Shown: positions 26,715 to 37,617, counted from the stretch's first letter. The stretch is 64,000 bases of DNA from JBGTSJ01 sp041940305 (GCA_041940305.1 JBGTSJ010000006.1:243468-307467); one strand, 5' to 3'. Notes: generated from the sequence alone by a model not told the origin. Numbers and translations: made by a program.

Positions 26715-27626
26715 ATGACTCACGCTTCCCGCAAGGGTTTTACACTGATCGAACTGCTCGTCGTGATCGCGATCATTGCGATCCTGATTGCGCTGCTGCT
26801 GCCGGCCGTGCAGCAGGCCCGCGAGGCGGCGCGGCGCACGGAGTGCAAGAACAATCTCAAGCAGATGGGGCTCGCGCTGCACAACTACCACGATACGTTT
26901 GGCACGTTTCCGCCGGGCTGGATCGGGGTGGACGCCGGGATGGCGAGCGCGCATGAAGGGGTTAACGGCGCGGGGTGGGGGACGATGATCCTCCCGTATC
27001 TCGACCAGTCGCCGCTGTTTGGCCGGTTCAATCCGAACGTCGGGATTGAAGATCCGCTCAACGACCCGTTCCGGTTGCAGACCCTGACCGTCTTCCGGTG
27101 CCCGTCCGATCCGCAGCCCGACCGGTTCGCCATTGACGAGGAAGGGAGCCCCGGCACGGTGATCTGCGAACTGCCGATCGCGAATTATGTCGGGGCGTTC
27201 GGCACGGTCGAACTGCATGACTGCGAGAACACTCCGGGGACTGCTCCCGTCACGGCGGCCGGGCAATGCATCGGCGACGGAGTGTTTTATCACAACAGCC
27301 GCGTCAACTTTCGAGACATTACGGATGGAACGAGCAACACGTTCATGATTGGCGAGCGGAAGACGAACGACGCACTGGGGTGGTATTCCACGTGGGTGGG
27401 GCGTGTGGCGGAGGGGGAGGAGGCGTTTCAGCGCATACTGGGATCGTTCGACCATACGCCGAACAGCCCGGTGGCTCACTTCGACGATTTCAGCAGCCAT
27501 CACGTGGGAGGCGCGCAGTTTGTTCTGGCGGACGGACACGTGCGGTTTGTGTCGGAAAACATCAACGAACTTGTCTACCAGGCGGTCAGCACGATCCGCG
27601 GAGGGGAGATCGTCGGGGAGTTTTGA
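26715..27626 (+). CDS. DUF1559 domain-containing type II pseudopilin
   Basis: A 303-residue protein with a type IV pilin/pseudopilin N-terminus: basic leader, then KGFTLIELLVVIAIIAILIALLLP with prepilin cleavage after the Gly and the conserved Glu at position 5 of the mature protein. The DUF1559 domain follows (NLKQMGLALHNYHDTFGTFPPGW), and the C-terminus has the H-x(9)-DG hallmark HVGGAQFVLADGHVRFV. Hundreds of such proteins are found in planctomycete genomes and are probably surface or secretion-associated. Start at an ATG following GTGTGTC. Monocistronic so far as visible. Confidence 0.96.
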   Translation: MTHASRKGFTLIELLVVIAIIAILIALLLPAVQQAREAARRTECKNNLKQMGLALHNYHDTFGTFPPGWIGVDAGMASAHEGVNGAGWGTMILPYLDQSPLFGRFNPNVGIEDPLNDPFRLQTLTVFRCPSDPQPDRFAIDEEGSPGTVICELPIANYVGAFGTVELHDCENTPGTAPVTAAGQCIGDGVFYHNSRVNFRDITDGTSNTFMIGERKTNDALGWYSTWVGRVAEGEEAFQRILGSFDHTPNSPVAHFDDFSSHHVGGAQFVLADGHVRFVSENINELVYQAVSTIRGGEIVGEF

Positions 27627-27751
27627 CGCGGGAGCGGGTCGGCGGGTGCTGCGGAAAGGGCCGCGGCGCACCGCTGCGGCTTCAGGTAGCTGGAGACGTG
27701 AGTTCCCGTCGATGCGGGATCGTCGCCGGATCAGCCTGGAGGAGCACCGAG

Positions 27752-28291
27752 ATGGCGCACTGCGCTCAGCGGCGGTTTTGCGAAGAGGTCCGCCGCCGGT
27801 TTCCCGCATACTTCAGGGACACGCAGGTCTTGGAAGTGGGGTCGCTGATCGTCAATGGTTCGATTCGCGATGCCTTCGTGGACTGCCGCTACGTCGGACT
27901 GGATTGCCGTGCCGGGCCTGGCGTTGATGAGGTGGGCCTGGCGCATGAGTACGCCGGGCGCGACGGCGAATTCGATGTGGTATGCGCGCTGGAAACGTAT
28001 GAGCATGATCCGTATGCAGCGCGGTCGATTGCCAACATGCTGCGGGTGCTGCGTCCCGGGGGGCTGTTCTTCATGACGTGCGCGGGGGAGGGGCGTCCGG
28101 AGCATGGCACGCGACAGACGGGCGCGGAGTACGGGCCGCTTCCCAGTTTTTATCGCAACGTATCACTGCACGAGTTCGTGCAATGGGTGCAGGCTTCGGG
28201 GAGCGGTCTTGAAGAACTGCACGTGCGCCGGAGCCGCCGACCGGCGGACCTGTATGCCTGGGCCGTGAAGTCTCTCGCGATACCCGGTTGA
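27752..28291 (+). CDS. Class I SAM-dependent methyltransferase
   Basis: About 179 residues. The fold is Methyltransf_11-like: VLEVGSLIVNGSIRDAF (motif I, with a less Gly-rich loop than usual), then YVGLDCRAGPGVD (acidic end of strand 2), FDVVCALETYEHD (motif post-I/II) and MLRVLRPGGLFFMTCAGEG (motif III). A frame extends upstream to 27266 but overlaps the pseudopilin. The ATG at 27752 is preceded by GGAGGAG, a good ribosome binding site, and fits the domain start. The substrate is unknown. Stops 19 bases before the convergent histidine kinase gene. Confidence 0.82.
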   Translation: MAHCAQRRFCEEVRRRFPAYFRDTQVLEVGSLIVNGSIRDAFVDCRYVGLDCRAGPGVDEVGLAHEYAGRDGEFDVVCALETYEHDPYAARSIANMLRVLRPGGLFFMTCAGEGRPEHGTRQTGAEYGPLPSFYRNVSLHEFVQWVQASGSGLEELHVRRSRRPADLYAWAVKSLAIPG

Positions 28292-28310
28292 ACGGAGCGA
28301 CGGCGAGCGT

Positions 28311-30581
<2,271 letters not shown>

Positions 30582-30787
30582 GAGACCGGCGGGACGGCAG
30601 GCGACCGCGGCGCGCGGCGGCGAACGATGCCATCCAGCAACGCGACGGCGAAAGCAGTCTCACCAGTATGCGGTCAGGGAGGCCGCTTGCCTTGAAATCC
30701 CGACTGCGACGGCTGAGGGCCGCCGGCACACCCGCCAGATTTCCGAATGCGCCGGTTGTGCGGGGTGTTCTCCAGCGTCGCTCACCA

Positions 30788-30892
30788 TCAGCGACCGGTT
30801 TTGATGTGCGCGCGCTTGGCGCGGCGGGCCGCCGCGCTGGCGGGCCGCTTGCCGTGATTGGCTTTCTTCAGCTTGCGATTGTTTTTGGCCAT
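30788..30892 (-). CDS. 34-residue highly basic protein
   Basis: A short gene encoding 34 residues with 15 Lys or Arg and 2 His, beginning MAKNNRKLKKANHGKRP and ending KRAHIKTGR. It has no membrane segment. The composition resembles ribosome-associated or nucleic-acid-binding peptides, and I have an impression of similar small proteins in other planctomycetes, but cannot check this. An in-frame extension upstream (to 31273) reads as non-coding. The ATG follows a GAGGA-like stretch. Confidence rests on the clean start, stop and composition. Confidence 0.6.
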   Translation of the reverse strand: MAKNNRKLKKANHGKRPASAAARRAKRAHIKTGR

Positions 30893-31131
30893 GACGTCCT
30901 CGGGGAGCGGGGGCAGTTTCTGAATCCAGGAGTTGCGGGGGAGAGAAGTATAGGGCCGGAGCCGATGAATGGCCAGAGTCCGTGATCTGGCATTGAGCGG
31001 CAACGAAAGGTGAGATCGCTCCGGGGAGATGTCCCCCCCGCCTCGCTGGGAGTATCGTTGTGCTCGTCCCGTTGTTAACATGACGCCGCTGTCGGAATGG
31101 AATCGTCTCGACACCGCAAGGAGGCCGCGGC

Positions 31132-32250
31132 ATGTCCGTCGAGCTGTATCATCCGGGACTGAAGGGGATCGTTGTCGGCGAGACGGAGGTCTCGCGGCTG
31201 GACGGCGGCCTGCAGTACCGCGGTTATTGCATTCACGATCTCGCCGAGCAGGCGTCGTTTCTGGAGACGGCATATCTGCTGCTGTACGACGAGCTTCCCT
31301 CGCTTGAGGAGCTGGCGGATTTCCGCAGCGTGCTGATCGAGGAGGCGGAGCTTCCCGTGCAGGTCCCGGCGCTGTTCGAGCAACTGCCGCTGCACGGATC
31401 GCCGCTGGAGGCGGTGCGGACTGGCATCAGCCTGCTGGCGCACTTCGACCCGCAGCCGGAAGAGGACATCGAGCTTTCGGCCGAAGCTCAGGCGATCCGG
31501 CTGATCGCCCGGATTCCGCTGCTGCTGGGGACCTGGCATCGGCAGCGATCCGGTCTGTCGCCGCAGGGCATTGATCCCGATGTCGGGTTCCCGGCGAATC
31601 TGCTGCGCATGCTGACGGACGCACCGAGCTGTGCTTTGGGGGAGCGGGCCCTCGAGGTGGCGCTGATTCTCTCGGCCGAACAGGAGTTTAACCCGTCGAC
31701 GTATGCGGCGCGTGTGGTGGCGTCGGCCCGGGGAGACCTGTATTCGGCCGTGCTGGCGGGACTGGGGACGGTGACGGCGCCGACGTCATCGGCGCACAAG
31801 GAGCGGATCCTGCAGTTGCTGGATGACGCCGTCGGCGAAGACGACGCCCTCGACCTGGTGCGGCGGATTCCGGAGGAGCGGCCGATACCGGGGTTCGGGC
31901 ATCCGGTGTACGGCGACTGCGACCCGCGGGCCGCGATCCTTGAGCAGAAGTGCGCGGAACTCGCGGAGGCGCGCGAGGACCACGCGCAGGAGGAAGCCGC
32001 CGACGCCATTGAACGGGCGGTGTGGGAGGTGCGCAAGCTGCCCCCCAACCTCGATTGGCCGCTGGCCCGCCTGCTCCGCTACCTCGACATCCCAACGGAA
32101 CTGCATACGGGCGTGTTCGTGTGCGCCCGGGTCGTCGGCTGGTGCGCTCATGCAATCGAACAGGCGCGGGACGGAGAGCTCATCCGTCCGCGGGCGCGAT
32201 ATCGTGGAGCGGAGGACCTCGACTTCATTCCGATGCACGAGCGGGGTTGA
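31132..32250 (+). CDS. Citrate-synthase family protein with altered catalytic residues
   Basis: A 372-residue citrate-synthase fold protein, with length right for the short bacterial type. Recognisable are LKGIVVGETEVSRLDG, LQYRGYCIHDLAEQASFLETAYLLLYDELPS, SAEQEFNPSTYAARVVASA, GFGHPVYGDCDPRA and NLDWPLARLL. True enzymes have GPLHGGANE at the oxaloacetate/acetyl-CoA site; here residues 215-224 read TAPTSSAHKE, and the usual SAxHExN is SAEQEFN. The third-site His (GFGH) and the Asp (NLDW) are kept. It may be an inactive or repurposed paralogue rather than the tricarboxylic-acid-cycle enzyme. Its 3' end overlaps convergent folK by 26 bases. Confidence 0.85.
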   Translation: MSVELYHPGLKGIVVGETEVSRLDGGLQYRGYCIHDLAEQASFLETAYLLLYDELPSLEELADFRSVLIEEAELPVQVPALFEQLPLHGSPLEAVRTGISLLAHFDPQPEEDIELSAEAQAIRLIARIPLLLGTWHRQRSGLSPQGIDPDVGFPANLLRMLTDAPSCALGERALEVALILSAEQEFNPSTYAARVVASARGDLYSAVLAGLGTVTAPTSSAHKERILQLLDDAVGEDDALDLVRRIPEERPIPGFGHPVYGDCDPRAAILEQKCAELAEAREDHAQEEAADAIERAVWEVRKLPPNLDWPLARLLRYLDIPTELHTGVFVCARVVGWCAHAIEQARDGELIRPRARYRGAEDLDFIPMHERG

Positions 32251-32740
32251 GCACGACGTCGTCGCGGAGGCGCAATCGGCTCGAATCAAGGCGTTGCGCG
32301 ATTTCGGCCAGCGTGCGGCCCTCGACGGGGTGCACGCGGAGCGGAGCGATCTCGGCCAGCGGGACGGCGACGAAGGGGCGCGTGAGGATATCGGGATCCG
32401 GGATCGGGCGTCCGTCGAATTCCCCCACGTCGCCGTTGAATAGCGCCACATCGATGTCGATCGTTCGGGCGGCGTAGCGGTTCGCGGGATCGCGCTGTCG
32501 GCCGAGGCTCTGCTCGATGCGGGCAATGACGTCGCTGCGCAGGGAATTCAACGGGAGCGGAGTTTCGAGCAGGACGGCGGCGTTGAGATAGTTGGGCTGG
32601 TCCGAGCCGTCCACGGGGGGGGATTCCCAGACTTGCGAGACGTCGGAGACTGTGCCGAACTCCGCCAGCATGCTGGTCGCGGCGGGCAGGTTCTGCTCGG
32701 GATCGATGTTGGAGCCGAGGATCAGATACGCCGCGTTCAT
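32225..32740 (-). CDS. folK: 2-amino-4-hydroxy-6-hydroxymethyldihydropteridine diphosphokinase
   Basis: About 171 residues from the ATG at 32740 (the frame is open further upstream, through a repeat hairpin). The family pattern is complete: AYLILGSNIDPEQNL, then SPPVDGSDQPNYLNAAVLLET, IEQSLGRQRDPANRYAARTIDIDVALFNG with the metal-binding DxD, and PDPDILTRPFVAVPLAEIAP. HPPK transfers pyrophosphate from ATP to the pterin alcohol in folate synthesis in the cytoplasm. It follows folB on the same strand, the previous enzyme of the pathway, after 84 bases containing a hairpin repeat. Confidence 0.94.
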   Translation of the reverse strand: MNAAYLILGSNIDPEQNLPAATSMLAEFGTVSDVSQVWESPPVDGSDQPNYLNAAVLLETPLPLNSLRSDVIARIEQSLGRQRDPANRYAARTIDIDVALFNGDVGEFDGRPIPDPDILTRPFVAVPLAEIAPLRVHPVEGRTLAEIAQRLDSSRLRLRDDVVLNPARASE

Positions 32741-32770
32741 GCGGAGGACGATGTCTTTGGAGGCCGCGCC

Positions 32771-32809
32771 GAGAAGCCCGGTTACTTTGGAGAAACCGGG
32801 TTTCTGCAA
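32771..32809. repeat. Dispersed hairpin element, copy 1 (AGAAACCCGG family)
   Basis: GAGAAGCCCGGTTACTTTGG followed by AGAAACCGGGTTTCTGCAA forms an 11-base near-perfect stem. It lies between folB and folK. A second copy with the same arms is at 40655-40689. Could be a terminator-like or REP-like element. Confidence 0.7.
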
Positions 32810-32824
32810 GGCATGATTCTGGAT

Positions 32825-33187
32825 TCAGGCCGACTGCCGGTCCCGAGTGATCGTGACTCCGACGGAGCGGGCGAACCGGAGTGCTCCCGGCTTTTCCACG
32901 GAGACGGTGACGCGGGCGATGCGCTGGTCCTCCAGGCAGACGTTCGCGATCTCCTCGGCCAGCCGCTCGACGAGGTGGAAGCTCGATGCCTCGACGCGGT
33001 CGATGATCTCCTTCGTGATGGTGCGATAGTTGACGGCGTCGTCGAGATTGTCAGAGCGTCCCGCGGCGCGCGTGTCGGTCTCCAGCCGTAGATTCACGAG
33101 GACGTCTTGGCGGTTGACGCGCTCGTCGGCGTTGACGCCGATGATCGTGCGGAGGAGCAGGTCGTGAATCTGGATGACGTCGGGCAT
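32825..33187 (-). CDS. folB: Dihydroneopterin aldolase
   Basis: A 120-residue FolB-type protein. It starts DVIQIHDLLLRTIIGVNADER, the family lead-in with the catalytic Glu region (ADER). It continues DDAVNYRTITKEIIDRVEASSFHLVERLAEEIANVCLE, with the Tyr and catalytic-loop residues of the aldolase/epimerase family, and ends VTVSVEKPGALRFARSVGVTITR. It cleaves 7,8-dihydroneopterin to the hydroxymethyl pterin used by FolK, encoded next. Six bases separate it from the upstream ABC permease stop, so the genes are probably co-transcribed although unrelated in function. Confidence 0.93.
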   Translation of the reverse strand: MPDVIQIHDLLLRTIIGVNADERVNRQDVLVNLRLETDTRAAGRSDNLDDAVNYRTITKEIIDRVEASSFHLVERLAEEIANVCLEDQRIARVTVSVEKPGALRFARSVGVTITRDRQSA

Positions 33188-33193
33188 GTCGCG

Positions 33194-34510
33194 TCAGTCC
33201 CGGACGGTGCGGAATCGCAGCCAGCCCATTGAGAAGAAGAAGAGGGCGAAGCCCAGCAGCATGGCGCAGCACTGGATCACGACGGCGTGCTGGATGTGCT
33301 GCCGGCTGAGGATCTCATCATAGGCGATCAGCGCCCAGGCGTGAGGGGTGGCCAGACTGATCTGCTTCATGATGTCGGGGAGCCAGTCTCGCGGCATAAA
33401 GCAGCCGCTGATGCCCGCCATGATGATCACCAGCGAGTTGCCGTAGGCCGAGACCTGCGAATCGGTGCGGATGATGGTGGCGACCATCAGGCCCAGGGCC
33501 GTGGCAGCGAGGGATGTGCAGACGATGACGGGGACGATCAGCCAGGGCTCGCTTCCCCACGGCATGCCGAACAGCACGCGCCCGCAGAGGAAGAGCAGGG
33601 CCGTCTGAATCAGCGACAGGCAGAAGAACGGGATATTCTTGCCGATGAGCAGGTCGAACGGGCCGATCGGCGCCATCCGCAGGCGGCGGAGCGTCCCCAG
33701 TTCGCGTTCGGCGATGAACGAGCGGGCCATGATGTTCACGAGGAAGAAGACGAACAGCACGGTGTAGGAGGGGACGAGCGTGCTGTAGAGGACGCTCGTG
33801 GGCTTCTCGGATTGGTTGAGCAATTGCGTCAGTTGGAACTCGAGGGGTCCCTCGGTTTCGGCCCGTTTCGCCGCGCGCTGTTCGGCGAGCCGGATCTGCT
33901 GCCGCACGAAGACGTTCTTCGACTCCCCGACGATGTGCTGCGACAGAGCGCGGACGACGTCCCCCCACATCACGCCGGCGGCGAGATCGCCGATTTTGGC
34001 GAGCGTGGGCTTGGTAAGAAACGTGACGTCCAGGCTGCCGGGACCGGACGCCAGCCGTCCGTTGCTCATGCTGAGGATGTCGCCCAGCTCCACTTCGGCG
34101 ACGCGCTCGGAGAACTGCTCGCCGATAATCAGGACGACGACCGCGTTCCCCTGGTCGAGGTCCTCGCGAGCACGCTCGATGGATTCGACTTCGGTGAGCT
34201 CAAAGTGCTCGTGTGCCCGAATGGCGTCGATGACTTCATCGGCGAGTTCGGCGCCGTCGGGCGCCGTTGAGGACGGCTCTTCGCCGTCGGAGTCGACCGG
34301 GTCGGCGGCGTCGACAGCGCTGTCGGAACGGGCGAGATTGACGACGGCGACGGTGACGTGCTCACCCCCCTCGCGCGTGTTGAGGATCTGGCCCGTTGAG
34401 AGGCCAATAATCGTGATGAAGATCAGCGGGAGCGCCAGCAGCACGGCTGCGGCCCGCTTGTCGCGCGAGAGCAGCCGTAGGTCTTTGCGGGTGATCTGCA
34501 GCGCTCGCAT
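33194..34510 (-). CDS. ABC-2 type transporter permease (NatB-like)
   Basis: A 438-residue ABC-2 permease. A first membrane span at about 24-43 (AVLLALPLIFITIIGL) is followed by a large extracytoplasmic domain (about 45-250, with an acidic Asp/Glu-rich patch at 63-90). Five further spans follow: TVLFVFFLVNIMARSF, FDLLIGKNIPFF, a Trp-containing VPVIVCTSLAATALGLMV, SLVIIMAGISGCFMPRDWLP and the last at about 415-432. The family works as a dimer with an ABC ATPase to export Na+, drugs or polysaccharide; no ATPase gene is next to it. It lies between the CTP-kinase-like gene and folB. Confidence 0.87.
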   Translation of the reverse strand: MRALQITRKDLRLLSRDKRAAAVLLALPLIFITIIGLSTGQILNTREGGEHVTVAVVNLARSDSAVDAADPVDSDGEEPSSTAPDGAELADEVIDAIRAHEHFELTEVESIERAREDLDQGNAVVVLIIGEQFSERVAEVELGDILSMSNGRLASGPGSLDVTFLTKPTLAKIGDLAAGVMWGDVVRALSQHIVGESKNVFVRQQIRLAEQRAAKRAETEGPLEFQLTQLLNQSEKPTSVLYSTLVPSYTVLFVFFLVNIMARSFIAERELGTLRRLRMAPIGPFDLLIGKNIPFFCLSLIQTALLFLCGRVLFGMPWGSEPWLIVPVIVCTSLAATALGLMVATIIRTDSQVSAYGNSLVIIMAGISGCFMPRDWLPDIMKQISLATPHAWALIAYDEILSRQHIQHAVVIQCCAMLLGFALFFFSMGWLRFRTVRD

Positions 34511-34572
34511 GCGGGGAGAGAGTCAGTCTGAGTACGAAGTGGGCGGGGTGGGCCGCGGCGTGCGAGGGCGTT

Positions 34573-35433
34573 TCAAGTCCGGCGGGGACGCACGAATGTT
34601 GCGATCAACAGCAGCGCCGAGCCGACGCAGAGCATCTTGAGCGGGCGATACTCCTGCTCGACGATCGCGAAGCACGCCACAACGGTCACGATGCCGACGC
34701 GGAAGTTGTCGTTCATGCGGAGGGGGAGCGACTCGGCGAGGGCGGCCGCCGCGGCGACGACGCTCCCGACGATCAGGGCGTCCCGCCATTCAGGAGTCGG
34801 CCGCACTTCGCCCCAGTAGGCGAGCGTGGCGACGACTGTTCCGGCGGCGGTAAAGCAGAGCAGTCCGGCCCAGGTCTTGTGGCGATTCCAGAACAGCTTT
34901 GGTCCGCCGATCAGCATCCCCCCGAGCGTCGCGGACCCGTCGCCAAACGCGAGGATTGTGAGGACGATCAGCGAGTACTCGGGATGCTGCGGCGCGATCG
35001 CCAGCGCGCCCAGGACGGCGAATGAATAGCCAACGACCGAGCCGATGCCGGCGGTCTCCCCGCTGCGGGCGACCGAGTGAAAATGCTTGAGGCCGAAGAA
35101 CGCCAACAGCATCGCCAGTCCGGCCACCCAGATGCGAATCTGTGGTTCCCAGTCGGGATACTGGTGGGGATAGACCCATAGCAGCAGCGGCAGCAGGCCC
35201 GGCACCATGTGCAGCAGGCGGCGGCGCAATTCCGCCTGTCCCAGGCGTTTCGCCGCCCATCCGGCGCCGGGCAGCCGGAAGACCACGTTCAGCGGATTGC
35301 GGTCGATCGGCGCCGGAGGAGGATCGCTTTCACCGCTCAGCGTCGATGGCGCAGACGCGGTCGGGCTGGAGGAGGACATCAGCGACAGTTCCTGTTCATC
35401 GACGGGCAGCGGACTCCTCCCGATCTCCGCCAT
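34573..35433 (-). CDS. Dolichol kinase/phytol kinase-like membrane CTP-transferase family protein
   Basis: A 286-residue protein. The N-terminal 45 residues are polar and Ser/Pro-rich, so the real start could be a later Met (residue 19). Eight or so hydrophobic segments follow. The family signature of the DGK1/SEC59/VTE5 group is AFGDGSATLGGMLIGGPKLFWNRHKTWAGLLCF at about 173-205: the acidic FGDG and the Lys of KTWAG bind CTP-Mg. These enzymes phosphorylate polyprenols, phytol or diacylglycerol with CTP in the membrane. The lipid substrate is unknown. Ends 62 bases before the ABC permease on the same strand. Confidence 0.82.
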   Translation of the reverse strand: MAEIGRSPLPVDEQELSLMSSSSPTASAPSTLSGESDPPPAPIDRNPLNVVFRLPGAGWAAKRLGQAELRRRLLHMVPGLLPLLLWVYPHQYPDWEPQIRIWVAGLAMLLAFFGLKHFHSVARSGETAGIGSVVGYSFAVLGALAIAPQHPEYSLIVLTILAFGDGSATLGGMLIGGPKLFWNRHKTWAGLLCFTAAGTVVATLAYWGEVRPTPEWRDALIVGSVVAAAAALAESLPLRMNDNFRVGIVTVVACFAIVEQEYRPLKMLCVGSALLLIATFVRPRRT

Positions 35434-35507
35434 GGCCCGGGCGATCCTCGTTCAACGGATTGTGAGATCCAGGGGGCAGCGCCCCCCTGCCCGATCAACG
35501 GGGCTCT

Positions 35508-37019
35508 CTACATGGCCGAGCCGACGGGCATCGCGGCAGCCTGCTTGTCTTCCGCACGATGCTCCTCGCCGTTCGATTGCTTCATCATCGCCATCGCCTT
35601 CGCGGCGTAGCGCGCGGTAATGGGGACGTAATCGAGCGTGTGCTCGTCGGCGTGCACCAGTTCCGGCGCCTTGGGAATGTCGAGTCGCTCGCCGGTATAG
35701 GCGTACTCCTCGTACCGCTTCCAGCCTCCCATGCCGATCAGCGGCGCTCCCCAGGCGGAGAGGTTCCCCATCCAGCTCATCAGCTGGATCGTCCAGTGAT
35801 GGCGATGGAACCGTCCCGTCCCCCAACTGCAGGCGCGGCGGAGGAACCAGTTGTTGAAATGGTCGAACCAGTATCCGGTGGACTTCACGTAGCCGGCGAT
35901 GGTCTTGTAGTTCCGCATGCAGCGGTAGAAGCAGCGCATCGGCCGGAACACGCGGTTGCGGTAGTCATAGATATAGCGCTCGTACTTGCGGATGGCGCGG
36001 CGGTCGCCATTTCCCTTGAAGAACTCGTCGATCGCCATGGCGGCCTGCTCGCCAGTGGTGTGCGCGATCTGCACGCCGGACGAGTAGAGCGGATCGACGA
36101 AGAAGTTGGCGTCGCCGATCGAGAGCCAGTTGTCGCCGGTGAACTTGGTCGTGACGTATGCGAGGTCCTTGAGTCCGCGCACGCGGCCGACCTGCTCGGC
36201 GTTGCGGAAGCGGTCCTGCAGGAACTTGTACTTGTTGATCGTGTTGAGCAGGTTCTCTTCGGGATTGTTGCTCCACGAATCGGTGGCCGGCTTATTCTGC
36301 ACGACGCCAACGCTCATGATGTCGTGCGCCAGCGGGATGAACCAGACCCAGCCGTTGGGGATGAAGTAGCCGTTGAAGAACCCCTGGCGGTAGCCGGGGT
36401 CGCGCGTGACGCCGCGAAAATGCCCGAAGGCGGCGGAGGTCTTGATGATGGGGTCGAGGACGATGCAGTCGTACTTGGAGGCCATGATGTGCCGGCGGCC
36501 GCTGGCGTCCACCATGAACTTGGGGCTGATGGTCCTCTCCTCTTCGCCCTTGCGCCGGAGCTTCAGTCCGGTGACGCGGTCCCCCTCCATGATCACGTCC
36601 TGCACGGACGTATTGTCGAGCAGCGTGACGCCGTGGCGGACGGCGCAGTCCTGCAGCTGCTTGTCGAACACGGCCCGCTCGACCTGGTACGCGTAGGGGC
36701 GCGGGCTGAAGTCGCTGCGGGGGACGTTGTGGAAGTAGCCAATCGTGGAGTAGATCTCGTCCTTGTTGGGGAACCGGCCGATGCGGAACTCGCCGGCATA
36801 TTTGAAGGTGTGTCCCGACCGCTCCAGTTCGGATGCGATGCCCATCTTCTCCCAGATGGGCTGCGTGCCGGGCAGCAGCGACTCGCCGACGTGGAAGCGC
36901 GGGAATTCCTCGCGCTCGATCATCGCCACCTTATAGCCCTGCTGGGCGAGAAACGTGGAGCAGACGCTCCCGCCGGGACCGCTGCCGATGACCGCCACGT
37001 CAAACTGTTCTCCAGTCAT
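35508..37019 (-). CDS. FAD-dependent oxidoreductase of the flavin-dependent halogenase family
   Basis: About 503 residues. The FAD-binding motif is VAVIGSGPGGSVCSTFLAQQG near the N-terminus, then ERAVFDKQLQDCA, MVDASGRRHIMAS, and the halogenase-like WVWFIPL (the WxWxIP element that blocks monooxygenation in true halogenases). LSIGDANFFVDPLYSSGVQI is the second FAD contact. The C-terminal third is helical. Members include tryptophan-type halogenases and geranylgeranyl reductase-like enzymes; the Lys expected in the halogenase active site I cannot place with certainty. I start at the ATG at 37019, preceded by AAGAGGA; the frame is open to 37046. Monocistronic. Confidence 0.86.
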   Translation of the reverse strand: MTGEQFDVAVIGSGPGGSVCSTFLAQQGYKVAMIEREEFPRFHVGESLLPGTQPIWEKMGIASELERSGHTFKYAGEFRIGRFPNKDEIYSTIGYFHNVPRSDFSPRPYAYQVERAVFDKQLQDCAVRHGVTLLDNTSVQDVIMEGDRVTGLKLRRKGEEERTISPKFMVDASGRRHIMASKYDCIVLDPIIKTSAAFGHFRGVTRDPGYRQGFFNGYFIPNGWVWFIPLAHDIMSVGVVQNKPATDSWSNNPEENLLNTINKYKFLQDRFRNAEQVGRVRGLKDLAYVTTKFTGDNWLSIGDANFFVDPLYSSGVQIAHTTGEQAAMAIDEFFKGNGDRRAIRKYERYIYDYRNRVFRPMRCFYRCMRNYKTIAGYVKSTGYWFDHFNNWFLRRACSWGTGRFHRHHWTIQLMSWMGNLSAWGAPLIGMGGWKRYEEYAYTGERLDIPKAPELVHADEHTLDYVPITARYAAKAMAMMKQSNGEEHRAEDKQAAAMPVGSAM

Positions 37020-37283
37020 TCCGTATCCTCTTGCGTCGAAATGCATTGTGTTGGCTCGGCCGTGCGGATCGCGGGGTTCGCTGCCAGGGCCGGTTCAGCA
37101 GCCGCGCAGACGGTGAGCCGGGAGGTTGAGATCGTACAAACCGCTGAGAACTCTCCACATTAACGCCATCAACCGGTCAGACCAGCACTTTTCGCAGGGA
37201 ACCGATCTTTCGTCCGGCCGCTAATCGTGTTATGACCCGGTTTCCCGTCACCTCCGCCCCTCCCGGTTGGCAAGGACGCAACC

Positions 37284-37415
37284 GTGGCAATTCTGATCCG
37301 CCGTATTGGCCTGATCGCCATCCTCTGCGCCGGCCTGGCCGCCTGCTGCGGCTGTCATTCCGTCAAGGACGCTTGGGACAGTCGCGGCGTCCCGCAGCAA
37401 TGGGAACCCGATTGA
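37284..37415 (+). CDS. Small lipoprotein, 43 residues, GTG start
   Basis: Starts at a GTG preceded by AAGGA seven bases earlier. It encodes RRIGLIAILCAGLAACCGC after the first residues, a signal sequence with lipobox-like LAACC, followed by only about 24 residues (HSVKDAWDSRGVPQQWEPD). This is a short entericidin-like lipoprotein. Function is not known. It lies 202 bases before the next lipoprotein on the same strand. Confidence 0.55.
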   Translation: MAILIRRIGLIAILCAGLAACCGCHSVKDAWDSRGVPQQWEPD

Positions 37416-37617
37416 ACGCGGATCCGCATCAACAGTCAGGGGTCGTCACTCCCCCAAACGTGGCGGAGGCCGATTGGTGATCCATCGACGCTCTCTGAGG
37501 GCCAGCGACACGTCGCCGGCCGATCCTGATCCGTCAGTTTACGCGGGTTCGCGGTCGCTTGCCAAGCCGCAGGCGAGCGACAGTCGCCGCGTGGTTCCTG
37601 CGCGCGGGGCAGAAAAT

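Noticed and set aside
27266..27751. Long upstream extension of the methyltransferase frame
   Set aside because: It overlaps the pseudopilin gene in another frame and is Arg/Gly-biased; the ATG at 27752 has a good ribosome binding site.
35559..37163. Antisense frame of 534 residues in the flavoprotein gene
   Set aside because: Same artefact; no domain, and the minus-strand flavoprotein has clear motifs.
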